Assembly: GCA_009668225.1 (NCBI GenBank)
Contig: WJYK01000004.1
Location: 310,001-374,000 of the forward strand
Length of the DNA stretch: 64,000 bases
Origin: Enterobacteriaceae bacterium RIT693
GTDB lineage: Bacteria > Pseudomonadota > Gammaproteobacteria > Enterobacterales > Enterobacteriaceae
Direction: 5' to 3'
A program made the translations under genes and the position numbers. The notes beneath the pieces are model-generated. The model saw nothing but the letters and a program-made list of their open reading frames with translations. It had not been told where the DNA came from and did no database searches. Positions 20,421 through 31,105 of the stretch are shown in pieces. How positions within the stretch are numbered: position 1 is the stretch's first letter; the number at the start of each line of letters is the position of its first letter.

Positions 20421-21572
20421 ATGTTTGAACCTATGGAACTGACCAACGACGCGGTGATTAAAGTCATCGGCGTCGGCGGCGGCGGCGGTAATGCCGTTGA
20501 ACACATGGTGCGCGAGCGCATCGAAGGCGTTGAATTCTTTGCGGTGAATACCGATGCTCAGGCGTTGCGCAAAACCGCAGTAGGCCAGACGATCCAGATT
20601 GGTAATGGCATTACCAAAGGTTTGGGCGCTGGAGCAAATCCTGAAGTTGGCCGTAATGCTGCGGAAGAAGATCGCGAAGCGTTGCGTGCAGCCCTGGATG
20701 GCGCAGACATGGTGTTTATCGCAGCAGGCATGGGCGGTGGTACCGGCACGGGCGCTGCTCCTGTGGTCGCTGAAGTAGCCAAAGATTTAGGTATTCTGAC
20801 CGTTGCCGTTGTGACCAAGCCTTTCAACTTTGAAGGCAAAAAGCGCATGGCGTTCGCCGAGCAGGGTATCGCTGAGCTGTCCAAGCACGTTGACTCCCTT
20901 ATCACTATCCCGAACGACAAGCTGTTGAAAGTGCTGGGCCGTGGTATCTCTCTGCTCGACGCGTTCGGCGCGGCAAACGACGTACTGAAAGGCGCTGTGC
21001 AGGGTATCGCCGAGCTGATCACCCGCCCTGGCCTGATGAACGTTGACTTCGCGGACGTACGTACCGTGATGTCTGAAATGGGCTACGCCATGATGGGCTC
21101 TGGCGTTGCCAGCGGCGAAGACCGCGCGGAAGAAGCTGCAGAAATGGCTATCTCCAGCCCGCTGCTGGAAGATATTGACCTGTCTGGCGCTCGTGGCGTG
21201 CTGGTTAACATCACCGCTGGCTTCGACCTGCGCCTGGATGAGTTCGAAACCGTGGGTAACACCATTCGTGCTTTCGCATCCGATAACGCAACTGTGGTTA
21301 TCGGTACTTCTCTGGACCCAGAGATGAACGACGAACTGCGTGTTACCGTTGTTGCAACAGGTATTGGCATGGACAAACGTCCAGAGATTACCCTGGTGAC
21401 TAACAAGCAGGTACAGCAGCCGGTGATGGATCGCTACCAGCAGCACGGTATGGCTCCGCTGACGCAAGAGCAAAAGCCGGCCGCTAAAGTGGTTAACGAC
21501 AATACACCGCAGACGGCGAAAGAGCCTGATTATCTGGATATTCCAGCGTTCCTGCGTAAGCAAGCTGATTAA
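20421..21572 (+). CDS. ftsZ: FtsZ, tubulin-like division GTPase
   Basis: FtsZ polymerises into the Z-ring and treadmills to direct septal synthesis. It has 383 residues, with N-terminal [15 protein letters not shown], the tubulin signature [16 protein letters not shown] near 106-121, the T7 loop [11 protein letters not shown], a variable linker (about 318-365), and the conserved C-terminal peptide [14 protein letters not shown] that binds FtsA and ZipA. GGAGAG at 20411-20416 is the ribosome site. It is the last gene of the dcw cluster. Confidence 0.98.
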   Translation: MFEPMELTNDAVIKVIGVGGGGGNAVEHMVRERIEGVEFFAVNTDAQALRKTAVGQTIQIGNGITKGLGAGANPEVGRNAAEEDREALRAALDGADMVFIAAGMGGGTGTGAAPVVAEVAKDLGILTVAVVTKPFNFEGKKRMAFAEQGIAELSKHVDSLITIPNDKLLKVLGRGISLLDAFGAANDVLKGAVQGIAELITRPGLMNVDFADVRTVMSEMGYAMMGSGVASGEDRAEEAAEMAISSPLLEDIDLSGARGVLVNITAGFDLRLDEFETVGNTIRAFASDNATVVIGTSLDPEMNDELRVTVVATGIGMDKRPEITLVTNKQVQQPVMDRYQQHGMAPLTQEQKPAAKVVNDNTPQTAKEPDYLDIPAFLRKQAD

Positions 21573-21631
21573 GAATAAACCGGAAGTTGGGAATATTCGC
21601 TCTTTGTGCTAAACTGGCCTGCCGTTAGTGA

Positions 21632-22591
<960 letters not shown>

Positions 22592-22599
22592 CGCTTAAG

Positions 22600-23115
22600 C
22601 TATCTATTACGACTGGTTTTGCTGGTACCCTCTCCGGCCAGTGAAGCCAGTCGTTCTATCGTTGCTCTCAGTTTCTCCGGGCTACGCTTAGCCACTTCCC
22701 TTAATGCTTCCGCGCTTTGCTCGCTCAGCTGCCGATTCACTTCATATTTCTCCGTACCCGCCTGAGTGGTGTTTTCTTGTACTAATTCCTGCCCTTTTAC
22801 CGCCAGCGATGGATTAATCCTGATGTCGATTGATGTCAATGATGGTAATATTTGGGCGCGTAATGCACTCAGTAGCGTGGCTTGTTCATAGCGTAGGCGC
22901 ATTAGCCAGCTGGCATTTGCGGTTTCAAGGACGAGGATCCCCTGGCGAAAGTTGGCAACCCGACACCAGGGATGCAGTGGTGCAGGCAGAATGCCTTTCA
23001 CTGCCCGGTTCAGTCGCAGCAGGGCAACGGCACGTTGCTGAACGTTCTGCAGCATGCTTTCCTGACCGGCATCGTCAAACAGAATTTCTAAGGATTGCGG
23101 GCGACTGTCGCGCAT
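22600..23115 (-). CDS. DUF721/DciA-like protein
   Basis: This 171-residue protein, antisense between lpxC and secM, has the DUF721 pattern: an N-terminal helix with LQNVQQRAVALLRLNRAVKG, then a KH-like core with LPAPLHPWCRVANFRQG, ILVLETANASWLMRLRYEQA and LRAQILPSLTSIDIRINPSL (about 40-105), then a charged, disordered-looking tail. DUF721 proteins include DciA, the ancestral loader of the DnaB helicase; in Pseudomonas the DciA gene also lies near lpxC and secA. Enterobacteria load DnaB with the phage-derived DnaC, so the present role is unknown. A GGAG lies about 10 nt before the start, which is 22 nt from the divergent secM start. The family call is good; function is inference. Confidence 0.8.
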   Translation of the reverse strand: MRDSRPQSLEILFDDAGQESMLQNVQQRAVALLRLNRAVKGILPAPLHPWCRVANFRQGILVLETANASWLMRLRYEQATLLSALRAQILPSLTSIDIRINPSLAVKGQELVQENTTQAGTEKYEVNRQLSEQSAEALREVAKRSPEKLRATIERLASLAGEGTSKTSRNR

Positions 23116-23137
23116 ACATTAAGCTCCGGCGGAAAAA

Positions 23138-23644
23138 GTGATTGGTATTCTAAATCGTTGGCGACAATTTGGCAGACGTTATTTCTGGCCGCATCTCCTG
23201 TTGGGGATGGTCGCGGCGAGTTTTGGCATGCCTGCGCTCAACGGTAGCACAGAAACCGGTATTCCCGCAGAAGCCTCCGCCAGCCGCCACGATCCTGCGC
23301 GTCAGTTCCGGTTTGATAGCCTTGTTCAGCTACAGGAAAGCACGCGTCGTCCTTCCTTTAGTGTGGACTATTGGCACCAGCATGCAATTCGCACCGTTAT
23401 TCGTCATCTTTCCTTCGCTATGGCGCCTCAGGCTTTGCCGGTGGCGCAGGAAAGTGTGCCGCTCCAGGCACAACACCTTGCTTTACTGGACACGCTCAAC
23501 GCACTGCTGAACCAGGAAAGTAAACCCCCCGTTATTGTGCGCCTGACTTCGTTCCGGGAATCGCCAGCGGCTGAAGTATTCAGTACCGTTGTATGGATCC
23601 GTCAGGTGCAGGGCATCCGCGCCGGCCCGCTTTGCCTCAGCTAA
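23138..23644 (+). CDS. secM: SecM, secretion monitor arrest peptide
   Basis: This 168-residue exported regulator of secA translation starts with GTG, as in E. coli. An N-terminal signal sequence (about 1-37) is followed by a weakly conserved middle and the segment [21 protein letters not shown]. The C-terminal arrest motif [17 protein letters not shown] (148-164) keeps the key residues F, W, I, G, I, R, A, G and P at the required spacing. Stalling here keeps the secM-secA mRNA open for secA translation when export is slow. It ends LCLS. The secA start is 63 nt after the stop. Confidence 0.95.
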   Translation: MIGILNRWRQFGRRYFWPHLLLGMVAASFGMPALNGSTETGIPAEASASRHDPARQFRFDSLVQLQESTRRPSFSVDYWHQHAIRTVIRHLSFAMAPQALPVAQESVPLQAQHLALLDTLNALLNQESKPPVIVRLTSFRESPAAEVFSTVVWIRQVQGIRAGPLCLS

Positions 23645-23707
23645 TCACTATTCCTGACTAACAACAATTTATTGACCGCACTGACGGCAGGCGTTTGAGA
23701 ATTTATT

Positions 23708-26413
23708 ATGCTAATCAAATTATTAACCAAAGTATTCGGTAGTCGTAACGATCGTACCCTGCGCCGTATGCGCAAAGTGGTGACCATGATTAACAGCATG
23801 GAACCGCAGATGGAAAAGCTCACTGAAGATGAGCTGAAGGCTAAAACCGGCGAATTCCGTGCTCGTCTGGAAAAGGGCGAAGTGCTGGAAAACCTGATCC
23901 CAGAGGCTTTTGCCGTTGTTCGTGAAGCGAGTAAGCGCGTATTTGGTATGCGCCACTTCGACGTGCAGCTGCTCGGCGGTATGGTTCTAAACGACCGCTG
24001 CATCGCGGAAATGCGTACCGGTGAAGGTAAAACCCTGACTGCAACGCTGCCAGCTTATCTGAACGCCCTGAGCGGTAAAGGTGTTCACGTTGTGACCGTG
24101 AACGACTATCTGGCGCAGCGTGACGCCGAAAACAACCGCCCACTGTTTGAGTATCTGGGCCTGAGCGTGGGTATCAACCTGCCGGGTATGCCTGCGCCAG
24201 CTAAGCGTGAAGCCTATGCCGCGGACATTACCTACGGCACCAACAACGAATACGGTTTTGACTACCTGCGTGACAACATGGCGTTCAGCCCCGAAGAGCG
24301 CGTTCAGCGTAAACTTCATTATGCGCTGGTGGATGAGGTTGACTCCATCCTGATCGATGAAGCACGTACTCCGCTGATCATCTCCGGCCCGGCTGAAGAC
24401 AGCTCTGAGCTGTACAAGCGCGTAAACAAAATCATCCCACACCTGATGCGTCAGGAAAAAGAAGACTCCGACACCTTCCAGGGTGAAGGCCACTTCTCCG
24501 TAGATGAGAAGTCTCGCCAGGTTAACCTGACCGAACGTGGTCTGGTACTGATTGAAGAACTGCTGGTGCAAGAAGGCATGATGGAAGAAGGTGAGTCTCT
24601 TTACTCACCGGCCAACATTATGCTGATGCACCACGTAACGGCGGCACTGCGCGCCCACGCGCTGTTCACCCGCGACGTTGACTACATCGTTAAAGATGGC
24701 GAAGTCATTATCGTTGACGAACATACCGGCCGTACCATGCAGGGGCGTCGCTGGTCCGACGGCCTTCACCAGGCCGTTGAAGCGAAAGAAGGCGTTGATA
24801 TTCAGAACGAAAACCAGACGCTGGCTTCTATTACCTTCCAGAACTACTTCCGTCTTTACGAGAAGCTGGCCGGGATGACCGGTACGGCGGATACCGAAGC
24901 GTTCGAATTTAGCTCCATTTATAAGCTTGATACCATTGTGGTGCCAACCAACCGTCCGATGATCCGTAAAGACATGCCGGATCTGGTCTACATGACCGAG
25001 TTAGATAAAATTGGCGCTATTATCGAAGACATTAAAGAGCGTACCGCCAACGGCCAGCCGGTGCTGGTGGGGACCATTTCCATCGAGAAATCCGAAGTGG
25101 TTTCTCACGAGCTGACCAAAGCGGGTATCAAACACAATGTTCTGAACGCCAAATTCCACGCCAACGAAGCGGGTATCGTTGCTCAGGCGGGTTATCCTGC
25201 TGCGGTAACCATCGCTACTAACATGGCGGGTCGTGGTACGGATATCGTGCTGGGCGGTAGCTGGCAGGAAGAGATTGCCGAGCTGGAAAATCCAACGCCA
25301 GAGCAAATTGCCCAAATTAAAGCGGACTGGAAGGTTCGTCACGATGCGGTGCTGGCTTCGGGTGGTTTGCATATTATTGGTACCGAGCGCCACGAATCTC
25401 GTCGTATCGATAACCAGCTGCGTGGCCGTTCAGGTCGCCAGGGTGACGCCGGTTCATCCCGCTTCTATCTGTCCATGGAAGATGCGCTGATGCGTATCTT
25501 TGCTTCGGATCGTGTGTCCAACATGATGCGTAAATTGGGCATGAAGCCGGGCGAAGCTATCGAGCACCCATGGGTGACCAAGGCAATTGCTAACGCACAG
25601 CGTAAAGTTGAAAGCCGTAACTTTGATATTCGTAAGCAGCTGCTGGAATATGATGACGTTGCGAACGACCAGCGCCGTGCAATCTACACCCAGCGTAATG
25701 AGCTGCTCGACGTTAGCGACGTTAGCGAAACCATCGCCAGCATCCGTGAAGACGTCTTTAAAGTCACCATCGATGCACATATTCCGCCTCAGTCTCTGGA
25801 AGAGATGTGGGACGTAGAAGGTCTGGAAGAGCGCCTGAAAAACGACTTCGACCTCGAGATGCCAATCAAAGAATGGCTGGATAAAGAGCCTGAACTGCAT
25901 GAAGAAACGCTGCGTGAGCGTATTCTGCAGACGGCAATTGAGCTTTATCAGCGCAAAGAAGAAGTTGTCGGGGCTGAAATGATGCGCCACTTCGAAAAAG
26001 GCGTCATGCTGCAAACGCTGGATTCTCTGTGGAAAGAGCACCTGGCGGCGATGGACTACCTGCGTCAGGGTATTCACCTGCGTGGCTACGCGCAGAAAGA
26101 TCCGAAGCAAGAATATAAGCGTGAGTCCTTCTCTATGTTTGCCGCGATGCTGGAGTCGCTGAAATATGAAGTGATCAGCACCCTGAGCAAAGTCCAGGTG
26201 CGCATGCCGGAAGAAGTGGAAGCGATGGAGCAGCAGCGTCGCGAAGAAGCTGAGCGTCTGGCACGTATGCAGCAGCTGAGCCACGTGGATGATGAAACCC
26301 AGGCTGCGCAGGCGCTGGCAGCAGAAACCGGCGATCGTAAAGTTGGGCGTAACGATCCTTGCCCATGCGGTTCCGGTAAAAAATACAAACAGTGCCATGG
26401 CCGTCTGAGCTAA
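23708..26413 (+). CDS. secA: SecA, preprotein translocase ATPase
   Basis: SecA drives post-translational export of proteins through SecYEG. It has 901 residues as in E. coli. NBD1 carries [17 protein letters not shown] (Walker A near 103-109) and [16 protein letters not shown] (Walker B); the preprotein cross-linking domain follows; NBD2 has [12 protein letters not shown] and the arginine finger region [11 protein letters not shown]; then the helical scaffold and wing domains. The C-terminal zinc and SecB-binding tail is [14 protein letters not shown]. Expression is coupled to SecM stalling upstream. Confidence 0.98.
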   Translation: MLIKLLTKVFGSRNDRTLRRMRKVVTMINSMEPQMEKLTEDELKAKTGEFRARLEKGEVLENLIPEAFAVVREASKRVFGMRHFDVQLLGGMVLNDRCIAEMRTGEGKTLTATLPAYLNALSGKGVHVVTVNDYLAQRDAENNRPLFEYLGLSVGINLPGMPAPAKREAYAADITYGTNNEYGFDYLRDNMAFSPEERVQRKLHYALVDEVDSILIDEARTPLIISGPAEDSSELYKRVNKIIPHLMRQEKEDSDTFQGEGHFSVDEKSRQVNLTERGLVLIEELLVQEGMMEEGESLYSPANIMLMHHVTAALRAHALFTRDVDYIVKDGEVIIVDEHTGRTMQGRRWSDGLHQAVEAKEGVDIQNENQTLASITFQNYFRLYEKLAGMTGTADTEAFEFSSIYKLDTIVVPTNRPMIRKDMPDLVYMTELDKIGAIIEDIKERTANGQPVLVGTISIEKSEVVSHELTKAGIKHNVLNAKFHANEAGIVAQAGYPAAVTIATNMAGRGTDIVLGGSWQEEIAELENPTPEQIAQIKADWKVRHDAVLASGGLHIIGTERHESRRIDNQLRGRSGRQGDAGSSRFYLSMEDALMRIFASDRVSNMMRKLGMKPGEAIEHPWVTKAIANAQRKVESRNFDIRKQLLEYDDVANDQRRAIYTQRNELLDVSDVSETIASIREDVFKVTIDAHIPPQSLEEMWDVEGLEERLKNDFDLEMPIKEWLDKEPELHEETLRERILQTAIELYQRKEEVVGAEMMRHFEKGVMLQTLDSLWKEHLAAMDYLRQGIHLRGYAQKDPKQEYKRESFSMFAAMLESLKYEVISTLSKVQVRMPEEVEAMEQQRREEAERLARMQQLSHVDDETQAAQALAAETGDRKVGRNDPCPCGSGKKYKQCHGRLS

Positions 26414-26430
26414 GGTCTGACAACCCTGGA

Positions 26431-26456
26431 AAGGCGCAGCTTGCTGCGCCTTTTTT
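26431..26456 (+). terminator. Terminator after secA
   Basis: AAGGCGCAGC at 26431-26440 pairs with GCTGCGCCTT at 26443-26452, with the T-run extending to 26456. mutT starts 20 nt later, so mutT may depend on read-through or a short downstream promoter. Confidence 0.9.
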
Positions 26457-26475
26457 ACGCGTGGAGTTTGAGAAT

Positions 26476-26865
26476 ATGAAGCAACTGCAAATCGCCGTCG
26501 GCATTATCCGTAATCAGCAGGGTGAAATCTTCATTACGCAACGTGCTGCCGATGCACACATGGCTAATAAATGGGAATTTCCCGGCGGGAAAATTGAGGC
26601 TGGAGAGTCGCCAGAGCAGGCGGTGATCCGCGAACTACAGGAAGAAACCGGCATTGTGGCGCAAAGTGCCAGCCTGTTTGAAACCCTGGAATATCAGTTT
26701 CCCGATCGCCATATTTCGCTGTGGTTTTATCTGGTTGAACAGTGGGAAGGGGAACCCTGGGGGAAAGAAGGGCAGCCTGGGCGCTGGATTTCTCAAAGTG
26801 AGCTCATCGCCGACGAGTTTCCGCCAGCCAATGAGCCCGTTATTTTAAAGCTGCTGAACGCTTAG
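26476..26865 (+). CDS. mutT: MutT, 8-oxo-dGTP diphosphatase
   Basis: MutT hydrolyses 8-oxo-dGTP and prevents A:T to C:G transversions. It has 129 residues from ATG 26476; a longer frame from 26392 overlaps the secA end and is rejected. The complete Nudix box is [19 protein letters not shown] followed by EETGI (about 37-60). [13 protein letters not shown] and [14 protein letters not shown] match the E. coli protein, which is otherwise rather diverged. Its stop TAG interlocks with the stop of convergent yacG (4-nt overlap). Confidence 0.95.
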   Translation: MKQLQIAVGIIRNQQGEIFITQRAADAHMANKWEFPGGKIEAGESPEQAVIRELQEETGIVAQSASLFETLEYQFPDRHISLWFYLVEQWEGEPWGKEGQPGRWISQSELIADEFPPANEPVILKLLNA

Positions 26866-27059
26866 CGCTCCTGCTCTTCGCTCCAGCCTTCGCTTTCAGA
26901 AAGGTCGCCGCTGCTCGGAATACGTTTTTCCTCTGCGGCCCATTCTCCAAGATCTATAAGCTGGCAGCGTTTGCTGCAGAATGGCCGATAAGGGCTGCTC
27001 TCGTTCCAGATAACGGCTTTACCGCAGCCGGGGCAATTGACGATAGTCTCTTCGCTCAT
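26862..27059 (-). CDS. yacG: YacG, zinc-binding DNA gyrase inhibitor
   Basis: This 65-residue protein has a treble-clef zinc finger made of Cys9, Cys12, Cys28 and Cys32 (VNCPGCGK...[14 protein letters not shown]) and an acidic C-terminal tail. In E. coli YacG binds GyrB and inhibits gyrase. It is the last gene of coaE-zapD-yacG on the minus strand, 9 nt after zapD. Confidence 0.95.
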   Translation of the reverse strand: MSEETIVNCPGCGKAVIWNESSPYRPFCSKRCQLIDLGEWAAEEKRIPSSGDLSESEGWSEEQER

Positions 27060-27068
27060 GTTTTTTCC

Positions 27069-27812
27069 TTAGCAGCAGGCCAGCTCGAAATCGAGACGTT
27101 CAGGCACCAGGCCATGTTCTGAATCCAGCGGCAGAAAACGAATCGCAAAACGGCTTTTATGGCCGGAGATTTGCGGATAAAGCCGATCGTCCAGGCTAAG
27201 ATGCAGGCGCAGCAAGTCTGCATCATCGCCGTTGTCCTGGTAGAAACCATTGAGGCTGGTCTGTTTACGAAACGGCGCTGAGTTGCGAATGATATCCAGC
27301 AGTAAATCGAGAGATTGCTTTACAGGCTCCAGGCTATTCAGCCAGAAATCTATTTGAGCATCCCGTTGCTCCTGCGGCAGATAAAGCCAGATGTGCAGCG
27401 TTGGCAAGTCGAAGCTACAACAGCCTCCAGGAATGCTAAGGCGCTGGCGTACCAGCGCAATCAGCCGGTCCTCTCGCAGCACCTGCCCGATACGTGGAGC
27501 AGCCATTAATACGCTGCCGCAACTTTCCAGCTGGCTACGCAGTGAGTCGATGCGCTGCATATCAACGCCGGGTACTTCTGACCAGCTCAGCAGTTTGCGC
27601 TGCTGCCTGCCTAATTCTTTAAGGATTTCGGTGCGGATTTCGCCCCTTTCAAATACATCCAGCAAGTCACCGACGTTACGAAAAAAATGCAGTGCTTTAG
27701 CGCTGTCATTGACCGGAAGCGCTGACTGTAGCTGTTGGATCAAAAATTCAATGCGCAACCATGTGCGCATTTTTTCATTCAGTGGATGTTCGAAAAGAAC
27801 CTGAGTGCTCAT
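27069..27812 (-). CDS. zapD: ZapD, FtsZ-ring bundling protein
   Basis: ZapD (YacF) cross-links FtsZ filaments through the FtsZ C-terminus. It has 247 residues as in E. coli: an alpha-helical N-terminal domain ([18 protein letters not shown]) and a beta-strand domain with [18 protein letters not shown]. Its ATG shares one base with the coaE stop (TAATG), so the two are translationally coupled. It is a second division function placed some 6 kb from ftsZ. Confidence 0.96.
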   Translation of the reverse strand: MSTQVLFEHPLNEKMRTWLRIEFLIQQLQSALPVNDSAKALHFFRNVGDLLDVFERGEIRTEILKELGRQQRKLLSWSEVPGVDMQRIDSLRSQLESCGSVLMAAPRIGQVLREDRLIALVRQRLSIPGGCCSFDLPTLHIWLYLPQEQRDAQIDFWLNSLEPVKQSLDLLLDIIRNSAPFRKQTSLNGFYQDNGDDADLLRLHLSLDDRLYPQISGHKSRFAIRFLPLDSEHGLVPERLDFELACC

Positions 27813-28432
27813 TATTCTGTTTCCTGTTGTGCGGCCTGGGCAGCCAGTTTCAGGTACTGGCGATGCAGGCGGTCAACATGCACGACAACGTCTTGGGGGC
27901 TGCCGTCATTATTAATTATGTCATCTGCAACGGCGAGACGAGCTTCCCGGGATGCCTGAGCGGCCAGGATCTGCTGCGCGTGCTCGCGAGAGACATTGTC
28001 CCGCAGCACGGTACGCGTAATCTGGGTTTCGGGAGAGACATCCACCACCAAAACCCGGTTCGCTTTTTGTTGCAGGTTATTTTCTACCAGCAGCGGGACT
28101 ACCCACAGCACGTAAGGTGAAGTGGCGCGGGCAATTTCATCACGAGTTTGCCGCTGGATTAAGGGATGCAGCAGGTTATTGACCCATTGCTTTTGCTGTG
28201 GGGAACTAAAGATCTCTTCTCGCAACGCCCGGCGATTCAGAGCACCATCTTCCTGAAGGATCTGCGGACCAAAATGTTGAGAAATGAGAGCTAACGCATG
28301 CTGTCCGGGTTCAACAACCTCGCGGGCAATCACATCAGCATCAATGACGGTGACTCCTGAACGGGAAAATGCATCGGCTACGGTACTTTTACCACTGCCA
28401 ATCCCCCCCGTAAGCGCTACCGTGTAAACCAT
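27812..28432 (-). CDS. coaE: CoaE, dephospho-CoA kinase
   Basis: CoaE performs the last step of coenzyme A synthesis, phosphorylating the 3'-OH of dephospho-CoA. It has 206 residues. The P-loop is [16 protein letters not shown] (about 8-17), with [10 protein letters not shown] and the lid segment [13 protein letters not shown]. It leads the coaE-zapD-yacG operon. Together with panB, panC and panD at the other end, the window contains two separate parts of the CoA pathway. Confidence 0.97.
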   Translation of the reverse strand: MVYTVALTGGIGSGKSTVADAFSRSGVTVIDADVIAREVVEPGQHALALISQHFGPQILQEDGALNRRALREEIFSSPQQKQWVNNLLHPLIQRQTRDEIARATSPYVLWVVPLLVENNLQQKANRVLVVDVSPETQITRTVLRDNVSREHAQQILAAQASREARLAVADDIINNDGSPQDVVVHVDRLHRQYLKLAAQAAQQETE

Positions 28433-28676
28433 AAATAATCGATCCTGATGCTATTATTTATCAATGAGATAAAAGTCATTCTGCCGGGTATTTTTAGATG
28501 AGTCAGGCTCAAATAAAAATAAACAATATCCCGTCCGTGTGCGTTTTACCGTTTACCAGGTAAATTTAATCGATTGTAGCGTAAAAAAGTCGGTTTTCGC
28601 AGTCTTGCGGAGTCATTATTACTGCGTATGATAGCGTCACTGGAGTTGGCTGTTGTTCGCTCATTGTACTTTACGC

Positions 28677-28757
28677 CACAGGTGCGTTTATCGCGCTTGC
28701 TCGCCCCAGTCCCTTACTTATGTAGGCCCGGGGCCCCGAGCTTGTTGCCTTCCTGTG
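28677..28757 (-). repeat. Structured repeat element upstream of guaC (second copy of the aceE-leader family)
   Basis: Read on the minus strand: an outer stem CACAGG/CCTGTG (28752-28757 and 28677-28682), an AAGC segment, CCCCGGG, a TACATAAGTA hairpin, GGGACTGGGG and GCGAGCAAGCGC. The order and sequence match the aceE leader element at 38343-38433 (CCCCGGG, CATAG..CTATG, GTGACCGGGG, TGAGGAAGCGC). The rest of the 389-nt coaE-guaC gap (28433-28821) is AT-rich and presumably holds the divergent promoters. Confidence 0.65.
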
Positions 28758-28821
28758 ATTTAAATTATTAAGAGCCTACCGCCGATCGCGTTCATCGCCA
28801 TTCGACCCAGGGATCTGCAAC

Positions 28822-29865
28822 ATGCGTATTGAAGAAGATTTGAAGTTAGGTTTTAAAGACGTTTTAATTCGCCCAAAACGCTCCACCCTTAAAAGCCGTT
28901 CTGACGTTGAACTGGAGCGTCAATTCACATTCAAACACTCCGGCATTGCATGGTCTGGTGTTCCGATAATCGCGGCCAATATGGATACGGTTGGTACGTT
29001 CGCGATGGCGCAGGCGCTGGCCTCTTTCGACATTCTTACCGCGGTGCATAAGCACTACTCTGTTGAGGAGTGGAGCAATTTTGTTAAGTCGGTGCCGGAA
29101 AACCTGCTGCGTCATATCATGGTTTCAACCGGCACCTCCGATGCCGATTTTGCTAAAACTAAGCAGATTCTGGCCCTGACTCCGGCGCTGAAGTTTATCT
29201 GTATCGATGTTGCGAACGGCTACTCTGAGCACTTTACGCAGTTTGTCAGCAAGGCGCGTGATGCATGGCCTGATAAAGTTATTTGTGCGGGTAACGTTGT
29301 GACCGGTGAGATGTGCGAAGAGCTTATCTTGTCCGGTGCGGATATTGTTAAAGTTGGTATTGGCCCGGGCTCTGTGTGTACTACCCGAGTTAAAACCGGT
29401 GTGGGTTATCCTCAGCTTTCTGCGGTAATTGAGTGTGCCGATGCGGCTCACGGCCTCGGTGGTCAGATAGTCAGCGATGGCGGCTGTACTGTGCCTGGTG
29501 ATGTGGCTAAAGCTTTTGGCGGCGGCGCCGATTTTGTCATGCTGGGCGGTATGCTGGCAGGCCACGAAGAAAGCGGCGGTACCGTTGTTGAGGAAGAGGG
29601 GGAGAAGTTTATGCTGTTCTATGGCATGAGTTCTGAATCAGCCATGACTCGCCACGTTGGCGGCGTTGCGCAGTATCGCGCAGCAGAGGGTAAAACCGTG
29701 AAATTGCCGCTGCGTGGCCCGGTTGAACACACCGCACGCGATATCCTCGGCGGTTTGCGCTCGGCCTGCACCTATGTGGGGGCTTCTCGCCTCAAAGAGC
29801 TGACTAAACGCACCACCTTCATCCGCGTAGCGGAGCAGGAAAACCGCGTTTTCAATAGCCTCTGA
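28822..29865 (+). CDS. guaC: GuaC, GMP reductase
   Basis: GuaC converts GMP to IMP with NADPH, feeding guanine nucleotides back to the adenine branch. It has 347 residues in the IMPDH/GMPR TIM-barrel family and lacks CBS domains. The catalytic cysteine lies in [17 protein letters not shown] (about Cys186); [16 protein letters not shown] and the flap region with [10 protein letters not shown] follow. A small hairpin GGCGCAGCA/TGCTGCGTC spans the end of guaC and the convergent hofC end, possibly a shared 3' signal, but it has no T-run. Confidence 0.97.
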   Translation: MRIEEDLKLGFKDVLIRPKRSTLKSRSDVELERQFTFKHSGIAWSGVPIIAANMDTVGTFAMAQALASFDILTAVHKHYSVEEWSNFVKSVPENLLRHIMVSTGTSDADFAKTKQILALTPALKFICIDVANGYSEHFTQFVSKARDAWPDKVICAGNVVTGEMCEELILSGADIVKVGIGPGSVCTTRVKTGVGYPQLSAVIECADAAHGLGGQIVSDGGCTVPGDVAKAFGGGADFVMLGGMLAGHEESGGTVVEEEGEKFMLFYGMSSESAMTRHVGGVAQYRAAEGKTVKLPLRGPVEHTARDILGGLRSACTYVGASRLKELTKRTTFIRVAEQENRVFNSL

Positions 29866-29899
29866 TGAGATGGATGGCGCAGCAGCCGATGCTGCGTCA

Positions 29900-31105
29900 T
29901 CACCCACCGCTCATGGCATCCCCCATCTGGAAAATGGGCAGGTACATCGCGATAACCAGCGTGCCAATAATTAGCCCAATCACAAGCATCATGAGCGGCT
30001 CCAGCGTGGCGGCAAGGCTTTCGGCTAGCTCCTGCGTTTTTTCATAGTGCCAGCGTGCTAAGCGCTCAAGCATCGAATCCAGCGACCCCGATTCTTCACC
30101 GATGCGAACCAGCTGTTGGCAGAGTGGTGTAAAATGGCCTGAATTTTTCATCGCGCTCCAGAGAGGTTGCCCTTCAGAAACTCGGGTTCGTACTTCGGCA
30201 ATCTGTCGTTGCCAAAGCCTCTGAGTGAGCGTTTTTTCTACCGCCTCAAGCCCTTGCAGTAGAGGGATCCCGGAATGCTGAGATAGCGTGAGCACGGTGA
30301 ATATCTGGCTCAGTAGCTGTCCCCGTCTTAAGGGAGCAATCACCGGTATTTTTAACAGCAATAATTGTTCTTTTTCCTGCAGGTTGGGGCGGGTGCGGCG
30401 AATACTCCACCCAATGAGGGAAAGAACGGTAGCTGCGAGGACACACCAGCCACCCCGGGTCGCTACCCATTCTGAAGCGCTCATGACGACCTGTGTTATT
30501 ACGGGCAGAGGGGCATTAAAGGTGCGGTAGATGTTGGCGAATTCAGGCAACACAAATCCTATCATTCCCGCCGTAACGAGCAGCGCAACAAGCAGAATAA
30601 ACAATGGATAGCGTAAAGCTTTCACGACCTTTTTAGTGAGCTGATGCTGCTGTTCTTGCTGCTCGGCCAGTCGCTGGCAGCATTCGGCAAGTCTGCCGGT
30701 AAGTTCCCCCGTGTGCAGTAAGGCGATAAACAGCGGAGGGAAGATGCGAGGCCACTGTTTGAGCGTTTCTGAAAGCGCCACACCTTGCGATACCTGCATC
30801 TCAATATGCTGTAATAAGGCTGACCATTCAGGTTTCGGATGTTGACGTGCAATCAGCAACAGCGCGTCCGTTAACGCGATACCCGCGTGGAGCAACGCTG
30901 CAAGCTGCCGAATAAAGTCAATTTTCTGCTGGATGTGCCAGCACGCGCTCCCGGCTCGGGCTGATTTTTTAACCGAAAGCAGCTGGAGCTGCCGGTTGCT
31001 GAGATCTTCCTCCAGGGCTTCGCGTTCAACGGCAAAGGTGGCGCCAGTCTCCAACTGCCCATGAGGATTAATCGCCTTCCAGCGCCAGAGCAGATACTTA
31101 GGCAT
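29900..31105 (-). CDS. hofC: HofC, type IV pilus platform protein (PilC/GspF family)
   Basis: This 401-residue inner-membrane protein belongs to the T2SSF family, the platform that couples the assembly ATPase to the growing pilus. Two T2SSF repeats are visible: RQLAALLHAGIALTDALLL with helix LLVALLVTAGMIGFVLPEF, and the later FTVLTLSQHSGIPLLQGLE with the C-terminal helix LMMLVIGLIIGTLVIAMYL. It overlaps hofB by 8 nt and is the last gene of ppdD-hofB-hofC. The set lacks pilus retraction and secretin genes, which lie elsewhere in enterobacteria. Confidence 0.93.
   Translation of the reverse strand: MPKYLLWRWKAINPHGQLETGATFAVEREALEEDLSNRQLQLLSVKKSARAGSACWHIQQKIDFIRQLAALLHAGIALTDALLLIARQHPKPEWSALLQHIEMQVSQGVALSETLKQWPRIFPPLFIALLHTGELTGRLAECCQRLAEQQEQQHQLTKKVVKALRYPLFILLVALLVTAGMIGFVLPEFANIYRTFNAPLPVITQVVMSASEWVATRGGWCVLAATVLSLIGWSIRRTRPNLQEKEQLLLLKIPVIAPLRRGQLLSQIFTVLTLSQHSGIPLLQGLEAVEKTLTQRLWQRQIAEVRTRVSEGQPLWSAMKNSGHFTPLCQQLVRIGEESGSLDSMLERLARWHYEKTQELAESLAATLEPLMMLVIGLIIGTLVIAMYLPIFQMGDAMSGG

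Noticed and set aside
25454-26398. 314-codon open frame antisense to secA
   Set aside because: His/Phe-rich composition typical of an antisense shadow; no family resemblance.
29874-29898. Hairpin at the guaC/hofC junction as a terminator
   Set aside because: The stem is short and neither side has a T-run; noted only under guaC.
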